Shown here piece after piece: positions 17,018-24,877 of a stretch of 64,000 nt of DNA; the stretch's first letter is position 1, and each line of letters begins with the position of its first letter. The notes beneath the pieces are model-generated. The model made no database searches. It saw only the letters and a program-made list of their open reading frames with translations, and was not told the DNA's origin. Position numbers and translations under genes: made by a program. Source of the DNA: Arenibacter arenosicollis (GTDB lineage Bacteria; Bacteroidota; Bacteroidia; Flavobacteriales; Flavobacteriaceae); contig NZ_JACLHY010000003.1 of NCBI RefSeq assembly GCF_014397245.1, forward strand, positions 186,001-250,000, in the 5' to 3' direction.

Positions 17018-18154
17018 TTATTTCAAATCGATCCAAACGTTGCCTTTTTTGTTGGACTCCACAGTGCTTTCAATAAAATCCAGACCGCGAACACCGTCCA
17101 GCATGGTCGGGAATTCTCCATCGTTATATTTTTCACCGCGAATTGCCCTTGCAACACCTAAATAGATATTGGCCATGGAATCAAAAATTCCTTCCGGATG
17201 TCCTGGGGGCAATTTAGTTCCCGCCAAGGATAACTTGGAATTATAGGCATGTCCAGGTTTAAAGACCTGAAGAGGTTTATCATCACTTAAGACATACAAA
17301 TAATTGGGATTCTCCTGCTCCCATCTAAGTCCACCCTTCTCACCATAAATAGCAATGGTAAGTCCGTTTTCTTCTCCTGTAGCCACCTGACTGGAGCGAA
17401 TAACCCCTTTCACGTGCTTGTCCATACGGATCAAAACCGTACCGTCTACATCCATTTGATTGTCCTCGTACAAATAATTGAAATCTGCTAAAATGGATTT
17501 TATGGTCAAACCGGTTGTATATTCGATCATATTAAAGGCATGCACCCCAATATCTCCCATACAAGAACTGATACCAGCCTTTTTGGGGTCTAACCTCCAT
17601 ACCGTTGAACGCTTAGCCCTGTCATGGATAATAGAGTTGATCCAACCTTGGTAATATGCCGCATCTACCTTATGTATTTTGCCAATGGCTCCTGCCTTAA
17701 TCATCTCCCTCATCTGCCTAACCATAGGATACCCTGTATAAGTGTGGGTAACCGCAAAAACGGTTTTGGCCTTTTCCAAAGTTGCCTGTAATATTTTTGC
17801 TTCTTCATAAGTAGTTGTCATTGGCTTTTCACAAATTACATGAAAGCCGTTTTCCAACAACTTTTTGGCCATAGGAAAATGCAAAAAGTTAGGGGTAAGT
17901 ACAGAACATACCTGAATACGTTCTTCCTTTGGTAGTTTTAATTCCTCTTCCACCAAGGTATCAAAATCCTTATAAATCCTATTGGTGGGCACATCTATTT
18001 CCTTGGCAAAAGCAACATTAGCTTCAAAGTCCGGGTTAAAAACTGCGCCAACAATTTCGTAATTGTCATTAATTTGGGATGCCACTCGGTGCAAAACCCC
18101 AATAAGGGAGTCTCCTCCACCCCCCAAAATTCCTAGTTTAATTTTCTTGCTCAT
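17018..18154 (-). CDS. Gfo/Idh/MocA family oxidoreductase
   Basis: A 378-aa NAD(P)-dependent sugar oxidoreductase, cytoplasmic. The Rossmann motif is LGILGGGGDSLIG at residues 8-20, and the family EKP motif is seen as HVICEKPMT near residue 120. The C-terminal substrate domain has GDIGVHAFNMIEY (His for catalysis) and GHPEGIFDSMANIY. In a 3-keto-sugar route it could reduce imported 3-keto-glucose to glucose, or do the reverse. It is the last gene of epimerase-DinB-MFS-Gfo/Idh and starts 17 bp after the permease gene. Confidence 0.9.
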   Translation of the reverse strand: MSKKIKLGILGGGGDSLIGVLHRVASQINDNYEIVGAVFNPDFEANVAFAKEIDVPTNRIYKDFDTLVEEELKLPKEERIQVCSVLTPNFLHFPMAKKLLENGFHVICEKPMTTTYEEAKILQATLEKAKTVFAVTHTYTGYPMVRQMREMIKAGAIGKIHKVDAAYYQGWINSIIHDRAKRSTVWRLDPKKAGISSCMGDIGVHAFNMIEYTTGLTIKSILADFNYLYEDNQMDVDGTVLIRMDKHVKGVIRSSQVATGEENGLTIAIYGEKGGLRWEQENPNYLYVLSDDKPLQVFKPGHAYNSKLSLAGTKLPPGHPEGIFDSMANIYLGVARAIRGEKYNDGEFPTMLDGVRGLDFIESTVESNKKGNVWIDLK

Positions 18155-18171
18155 AATCTATTTATTCCAAT

Positions 18172-19401
18172 TTACTCTTTATATTCTACTTCTTCGTTTT
18201 TAAAAAATATTGCGAAAAGCACCATAGCCCCAAATGCAAAAATAGCAGGAAATGTCCAAATATCCGTCCAGCTGTGAACACCTTCACTTAGCAAATAGCT
18301 ATCGGTTATTTTACCGGCAACCCAAAAACCTATCAGCATTCCTACGCCATAGGTAGCCAAGGTTATCAAGCCTTGGGCGGCGCTTTTAAATTTATCTCCC
18401 GCCTTGGAATCCGTATAAATCTGTCCGGAAACAAAGAAAAAATCATAACAAATTCCGTGAAGGGCTATACCCAAAATTAACATGAAAGCCAAATCTCCCG
18501 AATTTCCATAAGCAAAAAGGAGATATCTTATGGTCCAGGCCAACATCCCGGCAATCAATGTATTTTTAAATCCAAATTTCTTAAAAAAATAGGGCAATAA
18601 CAACATAAACAAAACTTCCGAACCTTGGCCAATAGTCATTTTACCCGTTGGATTTTCCATTCCAATCTCCGATAAAAATGGATTGGCATTTTGGTAATAA
18701 AAAGCCAAGGGAATACATATTAAAATTGATGAAATAAAGAAAATCAAAAAATTTCTATCCTTCAGGAGTTTCAGGGCATCCAGTCCCAAAATACTCGATA
18801 TCGATACCTTTTCACCCGTTTTGACCTTTGGAGGTGTTTTGGGCAAGGTAAAACTAAAAAGTCCCAGAACGGCCGAAGCGATCGCAACCATTAAAAAGGT
18901 ATTTTTCAATAGGCCTTCCCCCCTAGAGGCCTCGGAATCCCAAAGAAACACATAACTAATTATTAATCCGGCCACAATCCAACCTATTGTACCAAAGACC
19001 CTAACAAAAGAAAATTCCTTGGCAGGATTTTTCATCTGAGTAAAGGATATTGAATTTACTAGGGCCAAAGTAGGCATATAAAGGATCATATATCCGAGCA
19101 CATAGGGATAAAATCCGGCAAAGTCTACCGCCGTATACATCTGATACATCATAATGGCGCCCAAAAGATGTAATACTCCCAAAATGCGCTCCGCATTAAA
19201 ATATCTATCGGCAATCAATCCAATGATAAAAGGAGCAATAATAGCCCCCCAAGATTGCGTTGAATACGCCATAGCCGATTCTGCACCCGTAGCCTTTAGG
19301 TTTTGACCCAAAAAGGTACCAAGTGTCACGAACCACCCTCCCCAAATAAAGAATTCGAGGAACATCATTAAGGACAATTGTACTTTGGTTTTTACATTCA
19401 C
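18172..19401 (-). CDS. MFS transporter, nucleoside:H+ symporter-like family
   Basis: A 409-aa inner-membrane permease with about twelve helices. The N-terminus (MMFLEFFIWGGWFVTLGTFL) and IIAPFIIGLIADRYFNAERIL match the NupG/XapB-like family that is common in sugar-oxidation clusters of Bacteroidota. The start codon is GTG at 19401: the residues right after it align with family N-termini and an in-frame stop lies close upstream. It probably imports an oxidised or cleaved sugar rather than a nucleoside, judging from its neighbours (inference). Confidence 0.85.
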   Translation of the reverse strand: MNVKTKVQLSLMMFLEFFIWGGWFVTLGTFLGQNLKATGAESAMAYSTQSWGAIIAPFIIGLIADRYFNAERILGVLHLLGAIMMYQMYTAVDFAGFYPYVLGYMILYMPTLALVNSISFTQMKNPAKEFSFVRVFGTIGWIVAGLIISYVFLWDSEASRGEGLLKNTFLMVAIASAVLGLFSFTLPKTPPKVKTGEKVSISSILGLDALKLLKDRNFLIFFISSILICIPLAFYYQNANPFLSEIGMENPTGKMTIGQGSEVLFMLLLPYFFKKFGFKNTLIAGMLAWTIRYLLFAYGNSGDLAFMLILGIALHGICYDFFFVSGQIYTDSKAGDKFKSAAQGLITLATYGVGMLIGFWVAGKITDSYLLSEGVHSWTDIWTFPAIFAFGAMVLFAIFFKNEEVEYKE

Positions 19402-19417
19402 GATTCGGCGGGTCTAT

Positions 19418-19861
19418 TTAGCGCTTATAAAAAGCATAATCCAAGACCAAGGGTTCTATAGCGTTATTTCTAAAATCAACGGAAATTTGGGCCCTATGGT
19501 GGGTAGAATGGTTTATGATGTGAAACAACATATCTTGAATGGTATTGGTAAACAACCTACCTTGGGTATTCTCATAATCCAATCGCTTTTCAAAACTATC
19601 CACATTGGTGATTATCTCAAATGAGCTTCTTTGATTTTCGTAATGTATGTCTCCCCAATCCTTTAACGCTTGTAACTGAAAAACGTCGTACTCTATCTTT
19701 TTACCAAGAATTCTAGCATTCCATATATGATGGGCATTTAAAATATGACTGAAGAGCTCCGTTGTTCTATCTGGAACATTCTCCAGCTTTTGGCACTCTT
19801 CAATCAATTTCTTATTGCAGTAAAAATTATAATCGAACAGCTGATTAAAAAAAGCCTTCAT
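19418..19861 (-). CDS. DinB family protein
   Basis: A 147-aa four-helix-bundle protein of the DinB/YfiT metal-binding superfamily. Metal-ligand-type histidines are in LFSHILNAHHIWNARI near residue 40-53 and LFHIINHSTHHRAQIS near residue 112-127. DinB proteins often act as thiol-dependent hydrolases or isomerases; the role here is unknown. It sits inside the sugar operon, 11 bp after the epimerase lipoprotein gene and 16 bp before the permease gene. Confidence 0.85.
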   Translation of the reverse strand: MKAFFNQLFDYNFYCNKKLIEECQKLENVPDRTTELFSHILNAHHIWNARILGKKIEYDVFQLQALKDWGDIHYENQRSSFEIITNVDSFEKRLDYENTQGRLFTNTIQDMLFHIINHSTHHRAQISVDFRNNAIEPLVLDYAFYKR

Positions 19862-19872
19862 AGGATCGAATG

Positions 19873-20865
19873 CTAATTAAGTTCCTTACCGGCTTTTATC
19901 AATAGATCCCTAGTGGCAAGAATTCCTTCCTCCTCACTTAAACGACTACCTTCATACTCCACACCTATATAGCCAGTATAACCCGCGTCCTTAACTATTT
20001 TTAGAATTCTAGGGTAATCCAATTTAGTTTCATTACCCTCTGCATCAAAATCATAGGATTTGGCACTTACGGCCAAGGCATGTGGCATAAGCTCACTAAT
20101 TCCTTTATAAATATCATATTCCTCGGCACATCCGTCCTTGGTTCTTTCTATACAGAAATTGCCAAAATCCGGAAGAGTACCACAATTCTCCATATTCACC
20201 TTGGTCATTACCTCTGCCAACATAACGGCATTGGAAGACAGACCACCATGGTTCTCCACCAATACTTCAATATTTTTCCCTTTGGCATAGGTGGCCAACT
20301 GGGTTAGCCCGTCAACTGAACTGGCGACCCATTCGTTGGGAACTTTACTCCCTGAAAGGTTTACTCTAATGGCATGACAACCCATGGCTGCAGCGGCATC
20401 TACCCATTTGTAGTGATTTTCAACAGCTTCCTTTCTCTTTTTGGCATCCGTTGTGGCAAGATCTCCTTGACCGTCGATCATGATAAGCACATTTTGCATA
20501 CCATGTTTTTTGCTTTCCGCATTACTTTTTTCCACGAAAGCGGCCATGGCTTCCTTGGAAAAATTTGCAGCCTCCAATTCCTTATAATATAATCCGCTTA
20601 CGTATTCCAATCCTGTAAAGCCCCATTTCTTGGCTTTTTCAGCAAAGGTATAGGGGTCAACACCATCTTCACGAACCATTTTATGCATAGACCATTGGGC
20701 CAATGACAATTTAAAAAAAGGTTCCGCAGCTTTCATGGAAACCTCGGAAGCCTCCATATCTTTTTTCGGTTGCTCCTTAGGGGTTTCTTTACAAGAAAAA
20801 ACAGTCATTGATAAGGCAACCAAAACTACCGCAATTCCCTTAATTTTTAAATTTTTACACTTCAT
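19873..20865 (-). CDS. Sugar phosphate isomerase/epimerase family lipoprotein (TIM barrel)
   Basis: A 330-aa exported xylose-isomerase-like TIM barrel. From the ATG at 20865 the signal peptide ends in a lipobox (MTVFS-Cys); the in-frame TTG at 20889 is not needed. Barrel motifs are LSLAQWSMHKM, GFTGLEYVSGLYY, IEVLVENHGGLSS (Glu, His), GTLPDFGNFCIE and GYIGVEYEG near the end. Its export suggests that it acts on oxidised sugar in the periplasm, in contrast to the cytoplasmic-type homologue at 13523. First gene of a four-gene operon; divergent from the second GMC gene across a gap with a perfect palindrome. Confidence 0.85.
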   Translation of the reverse strand: MKCKNLKIKGIAVVLVALSMTVFSCKETPKEQPKKDMEASEVSMKAAEPFFKLSLAQWSMHKMVREDGVDPYTFAEKAKKWGFTGLEYVSGLYYKELEAANFSKEAMAAFVEKSNAESKKHGMQNVLIMIDGQGDLATTDAKKRKEAVENHYKWVDAAAAMGCHAIRVNLSGSKVPNEWVASSVDGLTQLATYAKGKNIEVLVENHGGLSSNAVMLAEVMTKVNMENCGTLPDFGNFCIERTKDGCAEEYDIYKGISELMPHALAVSAKSYDFDAEGNETKLDYPRILKIVKDAGYTGYIGVEYEGSRLSEEEGILATRDLLIKAGKELN

Positions 20866-20901
20866 ATTACGTTTCGGGATTAAATCCAAGAATTAACAAT
20901 T

Positions 20902-20917
20902 ACTATAACGTTATAGT
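20902..20917. promoter_or_regulatory. LacI-type operator-like perfect palindrome
   Basis: ACTATAACGTTATAGT is a 16-bp perfect palindrome with a central CG, the layout of LacI-family operators. It lies between two divergent sugar operons (ATG at 20865 minus, ATG at 21001 plus), so one regulator could control both. No LacI-family gene lies in the window. Confidence 0.5.
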
Positions 20918-21000
20918 GCCATAGTATTAATAAATATAGGGTTTAAATGTAGAAAATTAATTTTATATTTAATAAATTTATTAAATAAACAATTTCATAA

Positions 21001-22713
21001 ATGAGCAAGATTTTTAACAATGAAGTGCAGGATTCTTATGATGCAATTGTCGTAGGTACGGGAATTAGCGGAGGGTGGGCCGCCAAAGAATTGTGTGAAA
21101 AGGGGCTTAAAACCCTAGTTTTGGAACGTGGAAGAATGGTAAAACACATTGAAGACTACGAGACTGCAAATATGGATCCCTGGGATTTTCCGAATGCCGG
21201 AAAACCCACCAAGGAAGATATTGAAAAACAACCAAAACAGAACAGAACGGGATATACCACAAATGCAGCAAGTCAAATGTGGTTTGTAAATGATTTGGAA
21301 CATCCCTACAACGAAATAAGGCGATTTGATTGGATGAGAGGTTACCATTTAGGAGGGCGTTCATTACAATGGGGTCGTCAAAGTTACCGTTGGAGCGACA
21401 TTGATTTTACGGCCAACCTAAAGGATGGCATTGCAGTTGATTGGCCTGTCCGCTATAAGGATATTGCCCCATGGTACTCAAAAGTGGAAAACTATATTGG
21501 TGTTAGTGGAGAGGCACTTAACCTGCCCCAGTTACCGGATAGTGATTTTTTGCCACCCATGGAAATGAATTGTGTGGAAGAACAATTTAAAAATAAAGTT
21601 ACGGAGGGTTTCGATGACCGCGCTGTTACCATAGGTAGAGTGGCACACATTACCGGGACCAAAAATTTTGACGGACGTACCAAATGTCAATACAGAAACC
21701 GCTGTATCAGAGGGTGTCCTTTTGGAGGTTACTTTAGCAGTTTGTCATCCACCCTGCCCGCTGCAGAGGCTACAGGAAATATGACTTTGCGAACAGACTC
21801 CATTGTTCATGAAGTAATATACGATCCCAATACCAAGAAAGCTACTGGGGTAAAGGTAATAGACAGGTTGACCAAGGAAACATTTGAGTTTAAGGCTAAG
21901 GTAATTTTCTTATGTGCCTCCTCTATTGCTTCCACTGCCATCTTAATGCAATCAAGATCTGACCGTTTCCCCAATGGTTTGGGCAATGATTCAGATCAAT
22001 TGGGCCGCAATATTATGGATCACCATCTAGGTGTAGGTGCTTCCGGTAAATTCGATGGCTTCGAAGACAAATATTACAAGGGTAGAAGACCTAATGGAAT
22101 ATATATTCCGAGATTTAGAAACCTAGGGGGAGCTTCCGATAGAAAAGATTACAAACGTGGCTTCGGTTATCAAGGTGGAGCCAGTAGAGGCGATTGGGAA
22201 GAAACGGTTGCAGAACTCTCCTACGGAAAAGACCTTAAGGAAAATATTCTTAAGCCTGGAGGTTGGAGAATGGGCATCGGCGGTTTTGGCGAGGTGCTTC
22301 CTTATCAGGATAACAGAATGACCTTGGATTACGATAAATTAGATAGCTGGGGACTACCCACGGTAACCTTTGATGCCGATCTTCAGGAAAACGAATTCAA
22401 CATGCGTAAAGACATGCAGCAATCTGCAATAGATATGTTGGAAAAAGCAGGATTGCGTGATGTCGAAGGGCATGACGGACCAACAGGTTTAGGCCTGGGC
22501 ATTCACGAAATGGGTACCGCCAGAATGGGACGTAGCAGAAAAACTTCCGTGCTTAATGGGAACAACCAATTGCATGACGTACCAAATGTTTATGTAACTG
22601 ATGGGTCATTTATGACTTCGGCCAGTTGCGTAAACCCCTCATTGACTTATATGGCCTTCACAGCTAGGGCCGCTGACCATGCGGTCAAAGAACTTAAAAA
22701 AGGAAATATATAA
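21001..22713 (+). CDS. GMC family FAD-dependent oxidoreductase, large catalytic subunit
   Basis: A 570-aa flavoprotein, close paralogue of the one at 14720. FAD fold VVGTGISGGW (Gly19, 21, 24); Cys cluster CQYRNRCIRGCPFGGY; C-terminal GIHEMGTARMG and NPSLTYMAFTARAADHA. It has no signal peptide, but its stop codon overlaps the start of a Tat-signal small subunit (TAATG), so the two are made together and the large subunit probably crosses the membrane with its partner. By family knowledge this pair resembles glucoside 3-dehydrogenases and gluconate dehydrogenases; the exact sugar is unknown. Confidence 0.9.
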   Translation: MSKIFNNEVQDSYDAIVVGTGISGGWAAKELCEKGLKTLVLERGRMVKHIEDYETANMDPWDFPNAGKPTKEDIEKQPKQNRTGYTTNAASQMWFVNDLEHPYNEIRRFDWMRGYHLGGRSLQWGRQSYRWSDIDFTANLKDGIAVDWPVRYKDIAPWYSKVENYIGVSGEALNLPQLPDSDFLPPMEMNCVEEQFKNKVTEGFDDRAVTIGRVAHITGTKNFDGRTKCQYRNRCIRGCPFGGYFSSLSSTLPAAEATGNMTLRTDSIVHEVIYDPNTKKATGVKVIDRLTKETFEFKAKVIFLCASSIASTAILMQSRSDRFPNGLGNDSDQLGRNIMDHHLGVGASGKFDGFEDKYYKGRRPNGIYIPRFRNLGGASDRKDYKRGFGYQGGASRGDWEETVAELSYGKDLKENILKPGGWRMGIGGFGEVLPYQDNRMTLDYDKLDSWGLPTVTFDADLQENEFNMRKDMQQSAIDMLEKAGLRDVEGHDGPTGLGLGIHEMGTARMGRSRKTSVLNGNNQLHDVPNVYVTDGSFMTSASCVNPSLTYMAFTARAADHAVKELKKGNI

Positions 22714-23360
22714 TGGATAGAAGAAAAGCACTTAAAAATATGGGGCTGGCGTTGGGATACACCGTTGCCACCCCAACCTTGATCAGCATTGTACAGAGTT
22801 GTAAAAAAGACGCTGCAATGGTATGGACCCCAGACTTTCTATCGCCAGCGGAAGGATCTGTTTTAACACATTTGGTAGATATTATACTTCCAAAAACCGA
22901 TACTCCTTCTGCCTCTGAGGTACAAGTACATATCTTCATAGATCGTTTTGCCAATCAGGTAATGGAAAAAGAACAACAAGATCTGCTAAAAATGACCATG
23001 GGAAAATTCATGGACAAAGCTTTGCAAGATTCGGGCAAGAAGGAGATTGGGGATTTAACCCCTAAAGAACTGGAGCCGGTCATGGCCAATGCCCTAAAAA
23101 TTTCGAAAGAAGATGAGGTTAAACACTTTAAGGCAATTAGCGCTTATACGGAAGCTGTAAAAGCTGGTAAAACAGCCACCATGGATGATGAAGTTTCAAG
23201 ATTTGCCTTCGCCAATAATTTAAGGGGTCTGACAATTTGGGGTTACAAGTCATCTGAATTTGTCGGGGAGAATGTATTAAGCTATTTGCCGGTACCAGGT
23301 GAATTCATTGCTTGCGGTGACCTTCAAGAATTAACTGGGGGAAAGGCCTGGTCACTATAA
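22713..23360 (+). CDS. Gluconate 2-dehydrogenase subunit 3 family protein (small subunit)
   Basis: A 215-aa partner protein for the GMC enzyme just upstream. The N-terminus MDRRKALKNMGLALGYTVAT has a twin-arginine signal and continues to a possible lipobox (SIVQS-Cys), so it is probably a Tat-exported lipoprotein. The mature part has the family pattern TPDFLSPAEGSVLTHLVDIILPKTDTPSA and ends near VPGEFIACGDLQ. The small subunit gives export and stability to the flavoprotein. Start and upstream stop overlap by one base. A terminator follows. Confidence 0.9.
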   Translation: MDRRKALKNMGLALGYTVATPTLISIVQSCKKDAAMVWTPDFLSPAEGSVLTHLVDIILPKTDTPSASEVQVHIFIDRFANQVMEKEQQDLLKMTMGKFMDKALQDSGKKEIGDLTPKELEPVMANALKISKEDEVKHFKAISAYTEAVKAGKTATMDDEVSRFAFANNLRGLTIWGYKSSEFVGENVLSYLPVPGEFIACGDLQELTGGKAWSL

Positions 23361-23390
23361 ATTATAATAGTATTAATAAATTAAGAATAA

Positions 23391-23445
23391 GCTAATAGAG
23401 CTAGGATGGCCAAATGGTCAATTAGTTCTATTAGCATTATTTTAT
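23391..23445 (+). terminator. Terminator after the GMC/small-subunit pair
   Basis: GCTAATAGAGCTA (23391-23403) pairs with TAGTTCTATTAGC (23423-23435), 13 bp with one G-T, with an inner TGGCCA/TGGTCA stem, followed by ATTATTTTAT. It separates the pair from the isomerase gene at 23471. Confidence 0.8.
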
Positions 23446-23470
23446 AACAAAATTCCAACCATATCCAAAA

Positions 23471-24391
23471 ATGAACATGAAAAGAAGAGATTTTATACAG
23501 AAAACAGCCCTTACCAGTAGTGCCGTAACATTGGGAGGATCCCTAGCCTATGGCGCCAAACCTCTAATGAAAACGAAACATTCTTTCAACTTAAAATATG
23601 CCCCTCATTTTGGGATGTTTAAAAACCTTGCCGGTGATGATCTTATTGATCAAATAAACTTTATGGCCGATCAAGGGTTTACGGCATTTGAAGACAATGG
23701 CATGATGGGGAGGGACATTGCAACACAGACCAAAATAGGTGAAACCTTGGCCAAACGGAATATGACCATGGGCGTATTCGTAGTGGACAAAGGAGGTAAT
23801 ATGGCCAACACCCTTGCTGCCGGTAAACAGGAATACATAGATATCTTTTTGGACGGCTGTAGGAGAGCCGTAGATGTGGCTAAACGCGTCAATGCCAAAT
23901 GGATGACCGTTGTACCCGGAGGATTCGAAAGAAAACTGCCGATAGGTATTCAAGATGGCAATGTAATTGAGGCCTTAAAACGAGGTGCAGAAATTTTGGA
24001 ACCGCATGGCCTTGTAATGGTACTTGAACCTTTATCCGATTCTCCTGACCTATACTTACAAAATTCCGATCAAACCTATATGATATGTAAAGGTGTAAAC
24101 AGTCCTTCCTGTAAGATATTGTTTGATATCTACCACATGCAGAAAACCGAAGGACATCTGATCCACAATATGGACCTTACCTGGGATGAAATCGACTATA
24201 TCCAAATAGGGGACAATCCAGGCAGAAAAGAACCCACTACCGGGGAAATCAATTATAAAAATGTCTTTAAGTTTATCCATGACAAAGGGTTTAAAGGAGT
24301 CTTGGGTATGGAACATGGTAATTCCAAACCGGACAAGGAAGGGGAACTGGCGGTTATCAACGCTTATAAGTCCGAGGATAATTTTTTGTAG
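23471..24391 (+). CDS. Hydroxypyruvate isomerase family protein with Tat signal
   Basis: A 306-aa TIM-barrel protein of the Hyi family. The N-terminus MNMKRRDFIQKTALTSSAV is a twin-arginine signal, so the protein is exported folded, probably with its metal. Barrel motifs include LKYAPHFGMF, GFTAFEDNGMMGRD, VMVLEPLSDSP (Glu), KILFDIYHMQKTEGH (Asp, His), IQIGDNPGRKEPTTGEINY and GVLGMEHGNSKP. True Hyi is cytoplasmic; exported members are frequent near GMC and DUF1080 genes, and probably act on an oxidised sugar. Separated from the GMC pair by a terminator. Confidence 0.85.
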   Translation: MNMKRRDFIQKTALTSSAVTLGGSLAYGAKPLMKTKHSFNLKYAPHFGMFKNLAGDDLIDQINFMADQGFTAFEDNGMMGRDIATQTKIGETLAKRNMTMGVFVVDKGGNMANTLAAGKQEYIDIFLDGCRRAVDVAKRVNAKWMTVVPGGFERKLPIGIQDGNVIEALKRGAEILEPHGLVMVLEPLSDSPDLYLQNSDQTYMICKGVNSPSCKILFDIYHMQKTEGHLIHNMDLTWDEIDYIQIGDNPGRKEPTTGEINYKNVFKFIHDKGFKGVLGMEHGNSKPDKEGELAVINAYKSEDNFL

Positions 24392-24445
24392 CCCAAAACT
24401 TTCCCTAGGTTACATTCCAGGATTTTAACGTTACATTTAGAAAGT

Positions 24446-24482
24446 TTCCATCTTGCTTCTTCGTCATAAGAACAAGATGGAA
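24446..24482 (+). promoter_or_regulatory. Hairpin covering the start codon of microprotein A
   Basis: Left strand 24446-24461 and right strand 24468-24482 pair over 15 bp with a single bulged C (24456) and a 6-nt loop. The ATG at 24477-24479 lies inside the stem, so the start codon would be hidden in the folded RNA. There is no U tract after it, so it does not look like a terminator. Confidence 0.65.
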
Positions 24483-24563
24483 CTTTACATTTACACCATA
24501 GCAATTTATCTTATATTCTTCGTTCTAGGACGAATAATATATCACCATCATTTTAAAAAATGA
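24477..24563 (+). CDS. Microprotein A, 28 aa, single membrane helix (candidate)
   Basis: ATG at 24477, 28 codons, TGA at 24561-24563. It starts MELYIYTIAI, has one continuous hydrophobic helix (about residues 4-21) and ends in a His/Lys-rich tail. It aligns without gaps with the frame at 24665: same length, nine identical positions (Met1, Tyr4, Ile5, Ile10, Tyr11, Ile13, Phe15, Ile20, Phe26) and many similar ones. It has its own hairpin over the start and a terminator-like stem after the stop. Features resemble type I toxin peptides, but no toxicity can be read from sequence. Unknown family. Confidence 0.45.
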   Translation: MELYIYTIAIYLIFFVLGRIIYHHHFKK

Positions 24564-24596
24564 CAAGGATATATTATGTTAAATTCTTGTTTTTGA
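24563..24596 (+). terminator. Terminator-like hairpin after microprotein A
   Basis: ACAAGGAT (24563-24570) pairs with ATTCTTGT (24583-24590), 8 bp with one G-T, followed directly by TTTTG. It overlaps the last base of the stop codon. Confidence 0.5.
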
Positions 24597-24664
24597 GATT
24601 ATTATAGTCCATTATCCCGTTTTTGTCGTATATAATTTTAATAAACCATTTAATACGGGGCAAA

Positions 24665-24751
24665 ATGGATAAGTACATCACAATTTTAGTAATTTATTGT
24701 ATAGCGTTCCTATGTGCGTTTATACTAAAACCCTATATATTCAATCGATAG
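24665..24751 (+). CDS. Microprotein B, 28 aa, single membrane helix (candidate)
   Basis: ATG at 24665, 28 codons, TAG at 24749-24751. It starts MDKYITILVI, has one hydrophobic helix and ends with Asn-Arg, so both this and microprotein A have an acidic residue at position 2 and a basic C-terminus. A GGGG run lies 7 nt before the ATG and could act as a weak ribosome site; it can pair with CCCGT about 45 nt upstream. A shared terminator follows at 24819. Probably a tandem duplicate of microprotein A; function unknown. Confidence 0.42.
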   Translation: MDKYITILVIYCIAFLCAFILKPYIFNR

Positions 24752-24818
24752 GCAGCTCATTAATAGATGGAAGAACAACCATTTAGGCCATTCCTTTTAC
24801 ATTACAATATGGAACAAA

Positions 24819-24852
24819 AAATCCCCAAAGATTACCTTTGGGGATTTTTTGT
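24819..24852. terminator. Bidirectional terminator between the microprotein region and nrdA
   Basis: AAATCCCCAAAG (24819-24830) pairs with CTTTGGGGATTT (24836-24847) around a 5-nt loop, with A and T runs on both sides. It serves nrdA from the right and any rightward transcript from the left. Confidence 0.9.
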
Positions 24853-24877
24853 TGATTAATCCGGAGATTTAAGCCCC

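Noticed and set aside
24764-24856. A third short frame after microprotein B (starts MEEQPFRPFLLHYN)
   Set aside because: It runs through the bidirectional terminator hairpin and has no hydrophobic helix like the other two.
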